Shown: positions 10,793-23,943, counted from the stretch's first letter. The stretch: 64,000 nucleotides of DNA from Castor canadensis (GCF_047511655.1 NC_133400.1:32318001-32382000), one strand, 5' to 3'. Numbers and translations: made by a program. Notes: generated by a model from the letters alone, not told the origin.

Positions 10793-11912
10793 ATGGGAAG
10801 ACAGAAAAACAGGAGACAAGTTTTCCTACAGCAAAAAATTAGTACAGGAACCAGAGGGATATGTAGAAAATTCCAAGACAACAAAAATAGAGAATTTGAA
10901 AAAGCAAAAGAAGAAATAAAGGAAACCATAGAAGCACTGTGTAAACAACAAAGTGAAACAGAGAACATGATTAATAAAGAGATAAATGAACTCAGGACAA
11001 AAATAGACAAAATTAAAGAGGAAACAACCCAGGATATGGAAAACCTCAGAAAAAAAGAACGAAATAGAATTGCAAAACAAAACAGAAGGCCAATCCAGCA
11101 GAATAGAACATACAGAAGACAGAATCTCAGAACTCAAAGATGAAATGTTAATTAAAGGAAAAACTGAAGAACTATTAATTAAACAACACAAGACCTGTGA
11201 AAAGAAAATGCAAGAACTCACTGACTCCATCAAAAGACCAAACTTGAGAATCATGGGCATCGAAGAAGGAGAAGAGGTGCAAGCAAAGGGAATGCATAAT
11301 ATATTCAACAAAATAATAACAGAAAATTTCCCAAATCTAGAGAAAGATATTCCCATACAGAAGCAAGAGGACTCCAGAATACCAAACAGACCATATCAAA
11401 ATAGAACTACCCCACGACATATCATCATTAAAACAACAAGTTCAGAAACTAAGGAAAGAATATTGAAGGCTGTAAGAGAGAAAAAACAAATAGCACACAA
11501 AGGTAAACCCATCAAAATCACAGCAGACTTCTCAACAGAAACATTAAAAGCAAGAAGAGCATGGGGTGAGATCTTCAAGGCACTGAATGAAAATAACTTC
11601 AACCCCAGGATACTCTACCCAGCAAAACTATCATTCAAAATAGATGGAGAAATAAAAGTCTTCCATGATAAGCAGAAACTAAAACAATATGTGACCACAA
11701 AGACACCACTACAAAAGATTCTGCAAGGGATTCTGCACACAGAAAGTGAAACCCAACATAACCATGAAAGGACAGGCAGCACGAAACTACAGGAAAAGAA
11801 AAGCAAGAAAGTAGAGAGTAATCTCAACTTAGGTACACACAATCAAACTTTCAAACAACTAAGACAACTAAATGACAGGAATCATCACATACCTATCAGT
11901 ACTAACACTTAA
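10793..11912 (+). pseudogene. L1-C ORF1 relic (RNA-binding coiled-coil protein)
   Basis: ORF1p coats L1 RNA as a coiled-coil trimer. The start at 10793 (MGRQKNRRQ) matches the start in L1-B. The coiled-coil segment (KAKEEIKETIEAL...) lies near 10900-11060, the RRM-like part with LRIMGIEEGE near 11245-11275, and the C-terminal domain (ILYPAKLSFKIDGE) near 11610-11655. About 185 bases present in L1-B are missing at about 10860-10871, removing some 60 residues ahead of and within the coil. A frameshift at about 11060 splits the frame. A second shift near 11800 bypasses the family's usual stop, so the frame runs 40 bases past the ORF2 start. Confidence 0.85.
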
Positions 11913-14900
11913 TGTTAACGGATTTATTCCCCCATTGAAAGGCACCATTTGACAAAATAGATTAAAAAGGAAGATCCAACAATTTGTTGCTCACAGGAGA
12001 CCCATCTCACCGACAGAAATAAGCATAGGCTTAGGATGAAAGGCTGGAAGAAGATTTACGACGCCAATGGTCCCCGAAAACAGGCAGGAGTAGCAATACT
12101 TATCTCTGACAAAGTAGACTTCAAACCAACATTGATCAAATGAGATAAAGAAGGACATTCCATACTAATAAAAGGGGAAATAGATCAAAGGAAATAATAA
12201 TTATCAACCTATATGCACCCAACGTCAATGCACCCAATTTCATCAAACATACCCTGAAAGACCTAAAAGCATATATTACCTCCAGCACAGTGGTTATGGG
12301 AGACTTTAACACCCCATTATCATCAATAGATAGGTCATCCAAACAAAAAAATCAATAAAGAAATCCAGATCTAAAATATACAGTAGATCAAATGGACCTA
12401 CTTGATGTCTACAGAACATTTCTTCCAACTTCTACACAATATACATTCTTCTCAGCAGCACATGGAACCTTCTCAAAAATAGACCATATCCTAGGGCACA
12501 AAGCAAGCCTCAGCAAATATAAGAAAACAGAAATTATACCATGCAATCTATCTGATCACAATGCACTAAAACTAGAACTCAACAACAAAAGTAAAGACAA
12601 AAAACATACAAACAGCTGGAAACTGAATAACTCATTACTTAATGAACAATGGGTCATTGATGAAATAAAAGAGGAAATTAAAAAGTCCCTGGAAGTCAAT
12701 GAAAATGAAAACACAACCTATTGGAACCTATGGGACACAGCTAAGGCAGTCCTGAGAGGAAAGTTTATAGCCATGAGTGCATATATTAAAAAGACTGAAA
12801 GATCCCAAATCAATGACCTAATGATACATCTCAAATTCCTAGAAAAACAAGAACAAGCAAATCCCAAAACAAATAGGAGAGAAATAATAAAAATAAGAGT
12901 TGAAATCAATGAAATAGAAACCAAAAAAAAACATACAAAGAATTAATGAAACAAAAAGTTGGTGCTTTGAAAAAATAAAGATAGACAGACCCCTCGCACA
13001 CCTGACTAAAATGAGGAGAGAAAAAACCCAAATTAGTAGAATCAGGAATGCAAAAGGGGAGATAACAACAAACATCATGGAAGTCCAGGAAATCATTAGA
13101 GACTATTTTGAGAAACTATATTCAAATAAATTTGAAAATCTTAAAGAAATGGACAGATTTCTACATACATATGATCATCTAAAACTGAACTAAGAGGAAA
13201 TTAATCACCTCACCTGAATAGATCTATAACACAAAATGAAATTGAAGCAGCAATCAAGAGTCTCCCCAAAAGGAAAAGTCCAGGACCTGATGGATTCGCT
13301 GCTGAATTCTATCAGACCTTTAAAGAAGAACTGATACCAACCCTCCTTAAACTGTTCCATGAAATAGAAAGGGAAGGAAAACTGCCTAACACATTTTATG
13401 AAGCCAGTATTACACTTATCCCAAAACCAGGCAAAGACTCCTCCACAAAAGAGAACCATGGGCCAATCTCCTTAATGAACACTGATGCAAAAATCCTTAA
13501 TAAAATAATGGTAAACTGAATTCAACAACACATCAAAAAGATTATTCACCATGACCAAGTAGGCTTCATCCCAGGAATGCAGGGGTGGTTCAACATATGA
13601 ATATCAATAAACGTAATAAACCACATTAACAGAAGCAAAGACAAAAACCACCTGATCATCTCAATAGATCCAGAAAAAGCCTTTGATAAGATCCAACACC
13701 ATTTCATGATTAAAGCTCTAAGAAAACTAGGAATAGAAGGAAAGTTCCTCAACATTATAAAAGCTATATATGACAAACCTACAGCTAGCATTATACTTAA
13801 TGGAGAAAAACTGAAACCATTCCCTCTAAAATCAGGAACCAGACAAGGATGTCCACTATCTCCACTCCTATTCAACATAGTACTGGAATTCCTAGCCAGA
13901 GCAATTAGGCAAGAAGAAGTAATAAAAGGAATACAAATAGGTAAAAAAACTGTCAAAATATCCCTATTTGCAGATGATATGATCCTACACCTTAAAGACC
14001 CAAAAAACTCTACTCAAAAGTCTTAGACACCATCAACAGCTATAGCAAGGTAGCAGGCTATAAAATCAACATAGAAAAATCATTAGCATTTCTATACACT
14101 AATAATGAACAAACTGAATAAGAATATATGAAAACAATTCCATTTACAATAGCTGCGAAAAAAATCAAATACTTACGTAAACTTAACAAAAGATAAGAAC
14201 GACCTCTATAAGGAAAACTATGAACTTTGAAGAAGGAGATTTAGGAAGACTATAGAAAGTTGAGAGATCTTCCATGCTCATGGATTGCTAGACTCAACAT
14301 AGCAAAAATGTCTATACTCCCAAAAGTAATCTACATGTTTAATGCAATTCCCATCAAAATTCCAATGACATTCATTAAAGAGATTGAAAAATCTACCGTT
14401 AAATTTATATGGAAACACAAGAGGCCACGAATAGCCAAGGCAATACTCAGTCAAAAGAACAATGCAGGAGGTATCACAATACCTGACTTCAAACTATATT
14501 ACAAAGCAATAACAATAAAAACAGCATGGTACTGACACAAAAACAGACATGAACCAGTGCAACAGAATAGAGGACCCAGATATGAAGCAACACAAGTATA
14601 GCCAACTTGTCTTTGACAAAGGAGCTAAAAATATATGATGGAGAAATAGCAGCCTCTTCAACAAAAACTGCTGGGAAAACTGGTTAGCAGTCTGCAAAAA
14701 ACTGAAACTAGATCCATGTATATCACCCTATACCAAGATTAACTCAAAATGGATCAAGGATCTTAATATCAGACCACAAACTCTAAAGTTGGTATAGGAA
14801 AGAGTAGGAAATACTCTGGAGTTAGTAGGTATAGGTAAGAACTTTCTCAATGGATCCCCAGCAGCACAGCAACTAAGAGATAGCATAGATAAATGGGACT

Positions 14901-15690
14901 TCACAAAACTAAAAATCTTCTGCTCATCAAAAGAAATGGTCTCTAAACTGAAGAGAACACCCACAGAGTGGGAGAAAATATTTGCCAGCTATACATCAGA
15001 CAAAGGACTGATAACCAGAATATATAGGGAACTTAAAAAACTAAATTCTCCCAAAATTAATGAACCAATAAAGAAATGGGCAAGTGAACTAAACAACTTT
15101 CTCAAAGGAAGAAATTCAAATGGCAAAAAAACACATGAAAAAATGCTCACCATCTCTAGCAATAAAGGAAATGCAAATTAAAACCACGCTAAGATTCCAC
15201 CTCACCCCTGTTAGAATAGCCATCATTAGCAACACCACCAACAACAAGTGTTGGTGAGGATGCAGGGGAAAAAGGAACCCTCTTACACTGTTGGTGGGAA
15301 TGTAAATTAGTACAACCACTCTAGAAAAAATTTTGGAGGCTACTTAAAAAGCTAGACATTGATCTACCATTTGATCGAGCAATACTGCTCTTGGGGATAT
15401 ACCCAAAAGACTGTGACACAAGTTACTCCAGAGGCATCTTCACACCCATGTTTATTGCAGCACTATTCACAGTAGCCAAGTTATGGAAACAGCCAAGATG
15501 CCCCACCAATGTCGAGTGGATTAAGAAAATGTGGTATCTATTCGCAATGGAATTTTATGCAGCCATGAAGAAGAACGAAATGTTATCAATTGCTGGTAAA
15601 TGGATGGAATTGGAGAACATCATTCTGAGTGAGGTTAGCCTGACCCAAAAGACAAAAAATTTTATGTTCTCCCTCATATGCGGACATTAG
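11873..15690 (+). pseudogene. L1-C ORF2 relic (endonuclease-reverse transcriptase)
   Basis: ORF2p nicks DNA and copies RNA at the nick (target-primed reverse transcription). The start ATGACAGG at 11873 matches that of L1-B. Endonuclease landmarks appear at about 11985-12020 and 12540-12560 ([11 protein letters not shown]). The RT catalytic motif FADD is intact at 13967-13978. The C-terminal part ends in SLICGH and a stop at 15690. Stops and shifts break it into at least six frames, including in-frame stops near 11941, 13193 and 14540. It is a dead copy. Confidence 0.9.
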
Positions 15691-16069
15691 ATCAAGGGCA
15701 AACACAACAAGGGGCTTGGACTTTGAGCACATGATAAAAGGGAGAGCACACAAGGGAGGGGTGAGGATAGGTAAGACACCTAAAAAACTAGCTAGCATTT
15801 GTTGCCTTCAATGCAGAGAAACTAAAGCAGATACCTTAAAAGCAACTGAGGCCAATAGGAGAAGAGGACCAAGAACTAGACAAAAGGTGAGATCAAAAAG
15901 AATTAACCTAGAAGTTTACACCCACGCACAGGAAATCAATGTGAGTCAATGCCCTGTATAGCTATCCTTATCTCAACCAGCAAAAACCCTTGATCCTTCC
16001 TATTATTGCTTATATTCTCTCTTCAACAAAATTAGAGATAAGGGCAAAATAGTTTCTGCCGGGTATTGA

Positions 16070-16135
16070 GGGGGAGGTGTGGAATGGGAGGGGGCGGAGT
16101 GGGTGGTAAGGGAGGGGGTGGGGGAAGGGGGGAGA
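16070..16135 (+). other. G-rich polypurine tract of the L1-C 3' UTR
   Basis: At least six runs of three or more G in 66 bases, just upstream of the tail. G-rich tracts able to form quadruplexes are a known feature of mammalian L1 3' UTRs; every L1 here has one at this place. Confidence 0.85.
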
Positions 16136-16189
16136 AATGACCCAAGCATTGTATGCATGTATGAATAAAAAAATAAAAATTAAAAAAAT

Positions 16190-16800
16190 TTTTTTTTCTT
16201 ATTCTGTAGGCTGGCTCTTCACTCTGGTAATTGTTTGCTGTAATTTCACTGATTAGGTTTTGTATGCTTTTAATCTGCATCTCAGTTTCTCCTTCTACAC
16301 CACAGATTTGTAGGTTTGGGCTTTTAATCAGATCTCAGAGGTCTTGGATGTTGTGGTCATGATTGGTATTTTTTCTTGATAGCTGTTTGAATGTAATAAT
16401 TCCTCAATCTTTTTTTCAATCTCTGACATTATTTCTTCCACCTGGTCTAATCTATTGATGAAGCTTTCTAATGGGTTTTTAAATTTTGATTTATTGAGAT
16501 TTTTATTTCCAAGATTTCTGTATTTTTTTTAAAATCTTGATCTGTTTGCAGAATTTACTATCTAATTGTTGAATTTTTTTTGTCCAATTATTGAATTGAC
16601 TTTTTTACTTCATTTATTGTTTGCTTGAATCCTCTTTGTGGTCATTGATCTTTTTAAAAACTAGACTTTTGAATTCCTTGCCTGCATGTCATCTATTTCC
16701 ATGTCTTTGAATTTAATTATTGAAGAGTTATATGAACTTTGGGAGGAGTTGTACTGTCTTCCTTTTTCATAATTCTTGTGTTTCTTGCTGTGATTTGTAC
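16190..16800 (-). mobile_element. Old L1 remnant, continued (ORF1 region)
   Basis: 16190-16245 resumes the old ORF2 3' end cut by L1-C. From about 16250 the sequence ('ttcttccacctggtctaatc', 'gatgaagctttctaatgggt') resembles the reversed coiled-coil region of an L1 ORF1. This implies an internal deletion joining ORF2 3' to ORF1, or an ORF1-only HAL1-like element. Confidence 0.6.
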
Positions 16801-17965
16801 AACACGTGGGGTGGATATTGCTTCCAGTTTTATATGGGAGTGTTGTAGTGCAGCTTTCTCATGAGAGCTTACTCTTCAGTATTGTTCAGAGAAGAGAAAA
16901 GAAACCACTATAGTAGCAACAACAGTCAATCCAATCAGATATAGAAACACAATAAAAGTTCAACCAAAGACAACTATTAAACTATAATAACCCTAGAAAG
17001 GAAAGTGGCAAAATAATTTAGACTAAACTATGAAGTTAAAAATTAAAAAGGATAAAAGAAATGTTAATAAAAGAATGAAGTAATTGAGGGGCCAGGGAAA
17101 GGAAAAAAGGAAGAAAGACAAGGTTAAATAAAAGAAAATAGAAGATAAAAAGGAAAATGTAAGAGAAAGTGAAAAGAGGAAGAGTTAAAAATATAATTAC
17201 ATAGTAAACAAAAAACACACAAATAAAATTAGATAAAGCTGAGAAGAGGAATTAAAAAAATAAAGCAAAAACATACTAAAATACAAAAAATAAAGAAAAA
17301 ACAAAAATAAGACAAAGAATTAGAGAAATTTCTTTCTGGATATTCTAATATTGAAATCTTCCAGGTCTAGGTGGGGGTTGTAGGTCACACTTGCAGTCTA
17401 TTCTAGTTCTTCTCTGTTCTTGCTGTACAGGTTGATGCTGTATGTGGGTTGAGGTCAAGGTTATGTTGTCAGTGTCATGGCTGCATACATATTAGAAGCT
17501 TCCCTTCTTTGTGTACTAGGAGCCACTTCTGGCCCCAACAAACCATTTGGCCTGTGGGCAGTGCAAGATTACACTTAAGCTAGACCCCGCTCCCCCCCTC
17601 CACCCCCCAGTCTGTGTCACTCGAGAGTGCGTTGGGGAGTGGGGGAAACAAACAGCACACTGAGTTTTGCACTGGAGGGAGACCTGAGAAAATTGGGCTC
17701 TCTGTCTTTTAGTCTCATTATCACCCCACAGTAATCTACCTTGAAGAAGGAAGGAGGTTGTGCAAATCAAGTGATCTATTGGGCCTGGTCTGAGAACTTA
17801 GTCCCAGTCTGAGCAAACCACACTCCACAGGGAGGCAACTCTGGGAGCGGAGCAAACTGTCAGCCGTGGACTTGGAGTTCTCAGTCCCACAGCAATGCAT
17901 GGGCAATGAGCCTCCTCTTGCCACAGACCACAGTCTCTCCTTTGCTACCCTGACTCCTCTCATTC
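16801..17965 (-). other. Probable 5' UTR of the old L1, A-rich middle
   Basis: 16900-17330 is strongly purine/A-rich on the plus strand. 17340-17965 is less AT-rich with CTC and GGG stretches, similar in layout (not in readable identity) to the 5' UTRs of the young L1s. The assignment is from position only. The frames at 17516-17770 and 17736-17963 show no domain. Confidence 0.35.
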
Positions 17966-18198
17966 ATGGACTCAAACAGAGGATACTTTCAGTGCACTGT
18001 CTTTTCATAGTTGGTCTTAAACCTATGTATGTATTTTTCAAATATCATCCAAACTTGAGCACATTTACCAAACACATGGGGTGGAAAGAAATAGGAGAGG
18101 TAATCATGATAAAAGGCAAAATACATTGAAATAAAATCAAACAAGGGTGTGAAGATAGAGTGATATCGAAGAGATGATTAATTCAATTCAGGGAAGGA

Positions 18199-18202
<4 letters not shown>

Positions 18203-18246
<44 letters not shown>
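18203..18246. repeat. (TA)n microsatellite
   Basis: About 22 uninterrupted TA units. It lies against the 3' end of the short L1 piece at 18247-18316 and may have grown from that element's tail. Confidence 0.95.
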
Positions 18247-18248
<2 letters not shown>

Positions 18249-18316
18249 ATTTCTTTTATTCGTATGTGCATACAATGTTTGGGTCATTTCTCTGCCCTTC
18301 CCCCCACCTCCGGGGG
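18247..18316 (-). mobile_element. Very short L1 3' end (severely 5'-truncated)
   Basis: 'cgtatgtgcatacaatgttt' and 'gggtcatttctctgcccttc' match the first bases of the reversed 3' UTR of L1-B (33753 on) and L1-D (52793 on). Only about 70 bases of the element remain. Confidence 0.75.
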
Positions 18317-19652
18317 AAATCATTCATGCTAAAATTGTTGCCATATTTATAGAATGCCTAAGCAGTTTGCTTAATATACACTTAAATAATCTTCCTTAAG
18401 ACATAACATTTTATTTAAAGAGAAAGCTTTATATGATGATTATGAATGAGAAAGCAGTGTATTGCCTTATAAATAGAAGGTAAGAATAAAAGTGATTACA
18501 TGCAAAAAGTACTATGAAATTTCAGCTGGATACTAGGGCTGGCTGAAGTCTGAATTTGAGGTCGGTTCTATTTTTTGGGAAAAAGAGCCTAGAGAGAGTC
18601 TAAATATATTAATGCCAGCTTAAGATGTTCCTTTTCTTTGTAATCAGAAGAAGGAAAAAATTGAGAAAACAGTGTGACTTTTATACACTGTGCTTGAGAA
18701 ATATTTTAAAGTCATGTACAAGTCTGTGCAATGCCAGACACTATCTTGAGAACCACCAGGGTTTGTATGTGTCTCACCCATACCTTGGGAAGCACAAGAG
18801 TGATCTTGTTGCAAGCAAGGAAGAAATTTGGGGGGTGGAAACACTAGGTAACAAGATGGGTTTCCAGAAGGAAAGAGGGTACACTGCTAACATGATAAAG
18901 TTCTGCTGCAAGAGATAAGCCTTGGAGGATTAATTCTCCAGTCTGCAGAATTGTCCCATTTCACAGAACTTTGCAAATGTTACTTTAACCTCTGGGGATG
19001 ATTCAAGAAAAGCTCACTGGAATCAGAGGTGTTTTGAGTATTTTGAATGATGTGGCTTTTGAGGTGTCAGCAGGCTTTGGACCTATGCTGTGGGTAGCAT
19101 ATAAAAGTAACACAAAGGAAAGAAAACTTGGAACTTGTAGTTCCATTGGTCTGTGACTTATTTAGCATTTTCCAGAATAACATGATTTATGAAGGCACCC
19201 AGAATCTTCCCTTTGGATTAGTGGAGGAATAGATGTTATTTATATGTTCTTTTCCTTATGAAGACTGTTTAGTTTGCAAGTGGCAGGTATCTAAAGTGCA
19301 AAAGAGCAAAAACGATGTTACTTACCATACTGGTCTGCTTTCCTCTTTAAGATCAGCTGTCTGCCTATCATGGAGTCCAGTGGCTTCAGGCTTATATCCT
19401 TGTGTTCCAACTCCAAAGTGAAGGAGAACCTCTCTCCTCCCATGGATTCCTAGAGAAGTGACCAGAATTGAGTCATGTACTGATTCCTGAACCATTACTA
19501 CAGGCAAGGGACTGGAATTTACTGAAGCATGATTCATGTTCCACACTTGAGATGAGGGGGAAGCTAATCCCATCTAAAATAGGTCTGAGAGTGGGGAAGG
19601 GAAATGCACACCGGGAAGGCAAATTCCCCAAATACCTACTACTTCTTTAAGG
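18317..19652. other. Unassigned sequence, no gene
   Basis: A faint MIR-like run at 18350-18410. The frames at 18625-18918 and 19322-19573 have no recognisable domain or exon structure. Confidence 0.4.
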
Positions 19653-19860
19653 ATAGGCCAGGAGTCCGCATGCTTTTTCTGTAGAGGGCGCAAGAGGAGT
19701 TTTTAAACTTTGTGGGCTACATAAGGTCTGTGTCATTTTTCTCTTTCTCTTACTTGCAACTTTAAAAAAAGTAGCAGTTTCTTAGCTTGCAGGCTGTAAA
19801 AAAGTGGTTATAAGTTGGAATTTGTTCATGCGCCATGCACTGGTGAGTCCTGAATTAAAC
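19653..19860 (+). mobile_element. hAT-Charlie (MER1-like) fragment
   Basis: 'gcatgctttttctgtagagg' and 'ctttgtgggctacataaggt' follow the left-end pattern of MER1-type elements ('cttttctgtaaagggc', 'gctttgtgggccat'). Old and degraded. Confidence 0.6.
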
Positions 19861-19924
19861 TGACTTTTGTTTTCTCGCCTTAGTGTGGCTTTCTGTAAGT
19901 TTTGCATTCCAAATGCTTCTCAGT

Positions 19925-20106
19925 TAAGCTCTAATGTAGACATTCCATGAGAGCAGGGGCCATGTGTCTTCTTTTTCTCTTGATCCCTTCGTTCTTCCTC
20001 CTCCTTGTCTCTACTACTGCTGCTGCTATTCACCATGTCTCCTTTTTTTTTTACTCTGTGTCAATGTCCGGTAATCAAAGTACTCAATAAATGTATATTG
20101 ATAGAC
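19925..20106 (+). repeat. L2 3' end fragment
   Basis: 'attccatgagagcaggggcc' and 'actcaataaatgtatattga' are L2 tail landmarks. A T run lies between them. Confidence 0.6.
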
Positions 20107-20917
20107 AAAAACTATTTCTCAAAGCTTTGCTGTCAAAGCTTGGACTTCTGGAGGTGTGGAAGAAAAAGAGGAGATTGTTCTCTTTGGTACTTCATTGAAG
20201 GACACATCCGATGCTGGAGTTATTTCCTGTTGATTCCAAGATGGTGGGTGGGGAGGGAAGAAAACATGCAAGAAATCAGGAAACGTACATTTTAGGCCTG
20301 GATTTGCCATGACTTTGTGCAAATAATTTATTTTTCTGCATCCTTTTTGCTTCTTCATTTATAAGGAGGTTGGATTAGAAAAATGTCTAAAATTTTCTGT
20401 AGTTCAGTATTTAATGGTGGAAAGGAAAACAAGAACCAGCCACAGGGATAGGAGAGAAGAGGAAATTGTGCCTGTATTGTGGGGTCGCTTTGGAAATTGA
20501 CTTTGAGGAATTTTAGCAAGAAGCTTTCTGAAGAAATGTTAATGACTAAAAGAGACATAGAAACACAACAATAATGGAGGAAGGCTTTGCCAGTTCATTA
20601 TCTTCAGAAGTAATTTAAAATATTCTGTTCTACTTAAGGCAGGGATATTTATAATTCCTTTTTCAAAGGATGATGCTTCACCATCTTTATGTTAAGAAAC
20701 TTAACTTTCACTAAACACATGGCAGACATTTGTAATGGAGAAATTATCCTCTGTGTAAATATTGTCAGTAAATTAACCAAACTTCTACTGGGAAGCTGCT
20801 GAATGTCAGGTGCTTTCTCACATGCTTCAAAGGTGGAGGGCAGATGGACCCTTCCCTCAAGGAGTTTTAATCTGAAGATGCTAAATGTAGAATCATTTAA
20901 GCAGGAAAACAGAAACA
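20107..20917. other. Unassigned sequence, no gene
   Basis: Nothing recognisable beyond chance frames on either strand. Confidence 0.4.
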
Positions 20918-22080
20918 CCTTTAGGTATTTAAAATGAGGAATTTAATGCAAAAAGTTGGTTACATGGGTGATGTAATTGTTGAGAAGTTAATTGGGAAAG
21001 ATGAGGTGACCCAGGAGATAGTATGGACCTGTTACTAGGATGACTTTTGGAGGCACAGAAAGAGTGATGACCCATGACAAATGGCAGAAATGTGAGAATT
21101 TACAAGGAAAATGGTGGGAAGAGGATTGAAAACCAGAGTAAGGCTAGGGTATCTACCAGGTGCTTATGGCATCTAGCAGGTGCCAGGGAAGGGCTTGGAG
21201 GATATATTGGAAATAAGTATGCTGTGAGAAGGACATCAGCTTCACTCAGAAGTGTGACAAGTAGGGCTTACCAATAGCAATGGGGATGATAACCCTCTAG
21301 GATCATAGAGTGAAGAGGTTGACATTTAACCATAGTATAGATACTTATTGTAATGAGTGAAAATTTCTGAGGAGCAACCAAGAAGGCCACTTCTGCAGAG
21401 TTATGAGGATGATTTTGGAAAATGACACCTCCGTGGTCAAAACAGATGAGTAGCCAACAAGAGATTGTATTCAGTCTGTACAATCAAAAGAAATTAAGGA
21501 CAGATGATCATGAAGCTGAGTGCAATCTCATCCAATGAAAAAGCACAATCCTTTGCCCATTTTTACCAGTTCTGAGCTTGTTTTCAAACAGGAAATCCAA
21601 TGAGAGGCCAATTCTATGGGAGGAATGCTCTTGCAACCTCAAAACAAATGCAAACAGTAATGATTCCTCCAGGCTTTATTCAGTAAGTTTCCCCAAAGAG
21701 AGTTGTGGCCATTGACTTGAGTGGCTGTTCACTGGGGAAAGAGGAATGCCCAGGTATTTCAACAAGTGTTGGAGACATGATCCTAGTTGACTTTGACATC
21801 TAGAGCCCAGAGTGTCACCACCACTCCTCTGTTAGTGTACTAGCACGGGTAGATCAGGTAATGAGTCAATTTCTGGCCTAGCTCAAGATAGCTCTGTGAG
21901 GTGTGGATCCATCCAGTCGTCATGTCTGAAGTTCTCAAATGTGTAATCAGGGTAGATATTTTTCATAGTTGGTTCAGCCCATATATTTGGTCCTTGGTTT
22001 ATGAGTTAGGAATTATAAGGGGAAAAGGCAAGTGGAAGCCTCAACTGCTTCTAGCTTCCTAACCCTGGGAAAGACAGTCA
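20918..22080. repeat. Possible old LTR-element remnant
   Basis: Phrases such as 'aatttaatgcaaaaagttgg' and 'ggtgacccaggagatagta' (20940-21030), and 'gcaacctcaaaacaaatgca' with 'ggctgttcactggggaaaga' (21630-21745), look like interspersed repeats I have met, perhaps internal parts of MaLR or ERVL elements. I cannot name the family or its ends, and no coding remnant is readable. Confidence 0.25.
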
Positions 22081-23094
22081 ATTAAAGATATTTCTTTCTA
22101 AGGGGGAGGGAAGAAATTATGGCAACCTAAAAACCCAAAGGATGCAGAGATGTTGGTCCCTGTCCTATCTTCACTCAATCTGTATGAATACAGAAGTCTG
22201 GCCTCGTGCAAAAACAGGTGGATTCTGGGAAATGAGCAAGGAGTTCTGTAAATCTCTACTATGCAGCAGACCCAATTGCAGTTACTACACCAGATGTGGC
22301 TTCCTGGGAAACCCATCCTGTGGTAAAAGACTTCCTTCATTACTAGTCAAGCATCAAACACTCACAGAACATGGACAACAACAGAACTATGAGGGCAGAT
22401 AAGAAAGAAAGCCTGCAAATCAAACAGAAATAGATGAGTGCTGTTCTTGCAATGCTATTTTAGAAATGTCATTGCTATCTCTGTCTGTGCCCTCCCATAA
22501 ACCTAGCTGGCTGCTGGCAGTGGCATGTTTTACTATGTGACCCAATTCTTTTTGCCAGGTCAGTTGCACAAGAGGTGAGTATGTGATCCTGGGAAGATGC
22601 ATCCATTGGCCAGGAGTAAGGAGTGACTTCAGTGATCTGGTGTGGAAATACGGTAAGCCAATTATTTTCTCCACTCAGGAATTTGGAACACAGAGACCAA
22701 GCTGAGCTGGCTAGCTACTGTGCGCAGAGGATAAAAGACAGCTTGGGAGAGGCCACTGCAGTTCTGTGTGTAAGCAAGCAGGATGTAGCAGAGATGTTGA
22801 GAGAAGTTGGGGGGGAGGAGAGGAGAGGAGAGGAAACTTAACTTTTCAAAGCCTGCCTGGGCTTTGGTTCTTTCCATGAGAGACCTTTGAGGACATTCCT
22901 TGGTTGAATTAGATTTAGTGTCTCTCTTTTTCTTGTAACCAAAAGGGCCTGTCTAGAATTGAAGCTTGAGGGGCATTACTCTCTGTCTGATTTATTACGT
23001 TGCTTTCTTTCTTGCATCATGATGTACTCCATGTATTGTTTTCATCAGGCCACTTAAACTGTGAGCTTTTAGAGATCAGTGTTCTGTATATTAT
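22081..23094. other. Unassigned sequence with short GGAGA run
   Basis: A small (GGAGA)n run lies at 22815-22835. The frame at 22142-22402 has no domain or splice support. Otherwise nothing seen. Confidence 0.4.
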
Positions 23095-23215
23095 TTATTA
23101 TGAATAATAATAGCTCATGTTACCTGAATTTTTTTACTTTGTGCCAGAAATTGGTCTAGTTACTTTATATGCACTATATTTAGCAGTAATTGCGCTACTC
23201 TGAGTCATTATTATT
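23095..23215 (-). repeat. MIR-like fragment, reverse orientation
   Basis: 'actttgtgccagaaattggt' and 'tactttatatgcactatatt' resemble the reversed MIR 3' region (tactatgtgccaggcact...). Weak to moderate. Confidence 0.5.
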
Positions 23216-23658
23216 AACAATTAATTTGTCTTATTTATCTCGACTATATAACCAAAAGAAGTAAGCTTGCAATACAGCTTGAGGGAGGAATAGAAGTATT
23301 TATTTTTGGGGTAGTGTTTTTTTCTTAATATTTCTTTTTCTTATAGAATGATAAAGTCAACAATATCAAAGTACATAACATCTGTGCAGGTAGAGGATAT
23401 AATGATATGTATTGAAAGCTGTTGAATAATGGGGATGGGAAGGAAGGAGTAAGGAAGAACAATGGATGGGGTTGAACAGACCAAAGTAAAGTATACTTAC
23501 AGAGGGGATACATCGAGAAATCCCTTTGAACATTGACTTAGAAACTAATAACAAAAGACAGGACTATAAAATAGGTACAGGGTGTGTGTGTGCGTGTGTG
23601 GGTATTTGTGAGAGGGGGAGGGTGAGTGGAGATGAATGTGAGGGAATATGGTTGGTAA

Positions 23659-23693
<35 letters not shown>

Positions 23694-23943
23694 TAATTAG
23701 AACAATGAAATCTTTTGCAATTGCTATAAGTGGAGCAGGAAGTGGGGAGCTGGTGGGGGTGATCTAACCAATGTACGGAATTATCACAGGAATCCCCCCT
23801 GTACAATGAATATATTCTTCTTCTTTTCAACAAAGTGATATATGCTCCTTAGAGAAAAATTGAGAAATGCAAGAAAACACAAAGGAAAAAATCTTATTTC
23901 ACCATTGCAGACTGTCATTGTTAATAATTTGGTTATATCCTTG

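Larger units (their letters stand above)
9276..16190 (+). mobile_element. L1-C: full-length young LINE-1, ORFs broken
   Basis: Order: 5' box CAAGATGG at 9284-9291, GC-rich 5' UTR to about 10790 with an AT microsatellite at 10385-10470, ORF1 relic, ORF2 relic, G-rich 3' UTR and an A-rich tail at 16163-16190. It is homologous end to end to L1-B and L1-D. The flanks 'taaaaaatatttcc' (9259) and 'taaaaaaattttttttt' (16181) may be a decayed target duplication. Being inserted in an older L1, it is the younger of the two. Both frames are interrupted, so it should not be self-mobile. Confidence 0.9.

Noticed and set aside
19678-19692. CTCF-like GTAGAGGGCGC match
   Set aside because: It is part of a degraded MER1-type Charlie end and deviates from the core in at least two positions.
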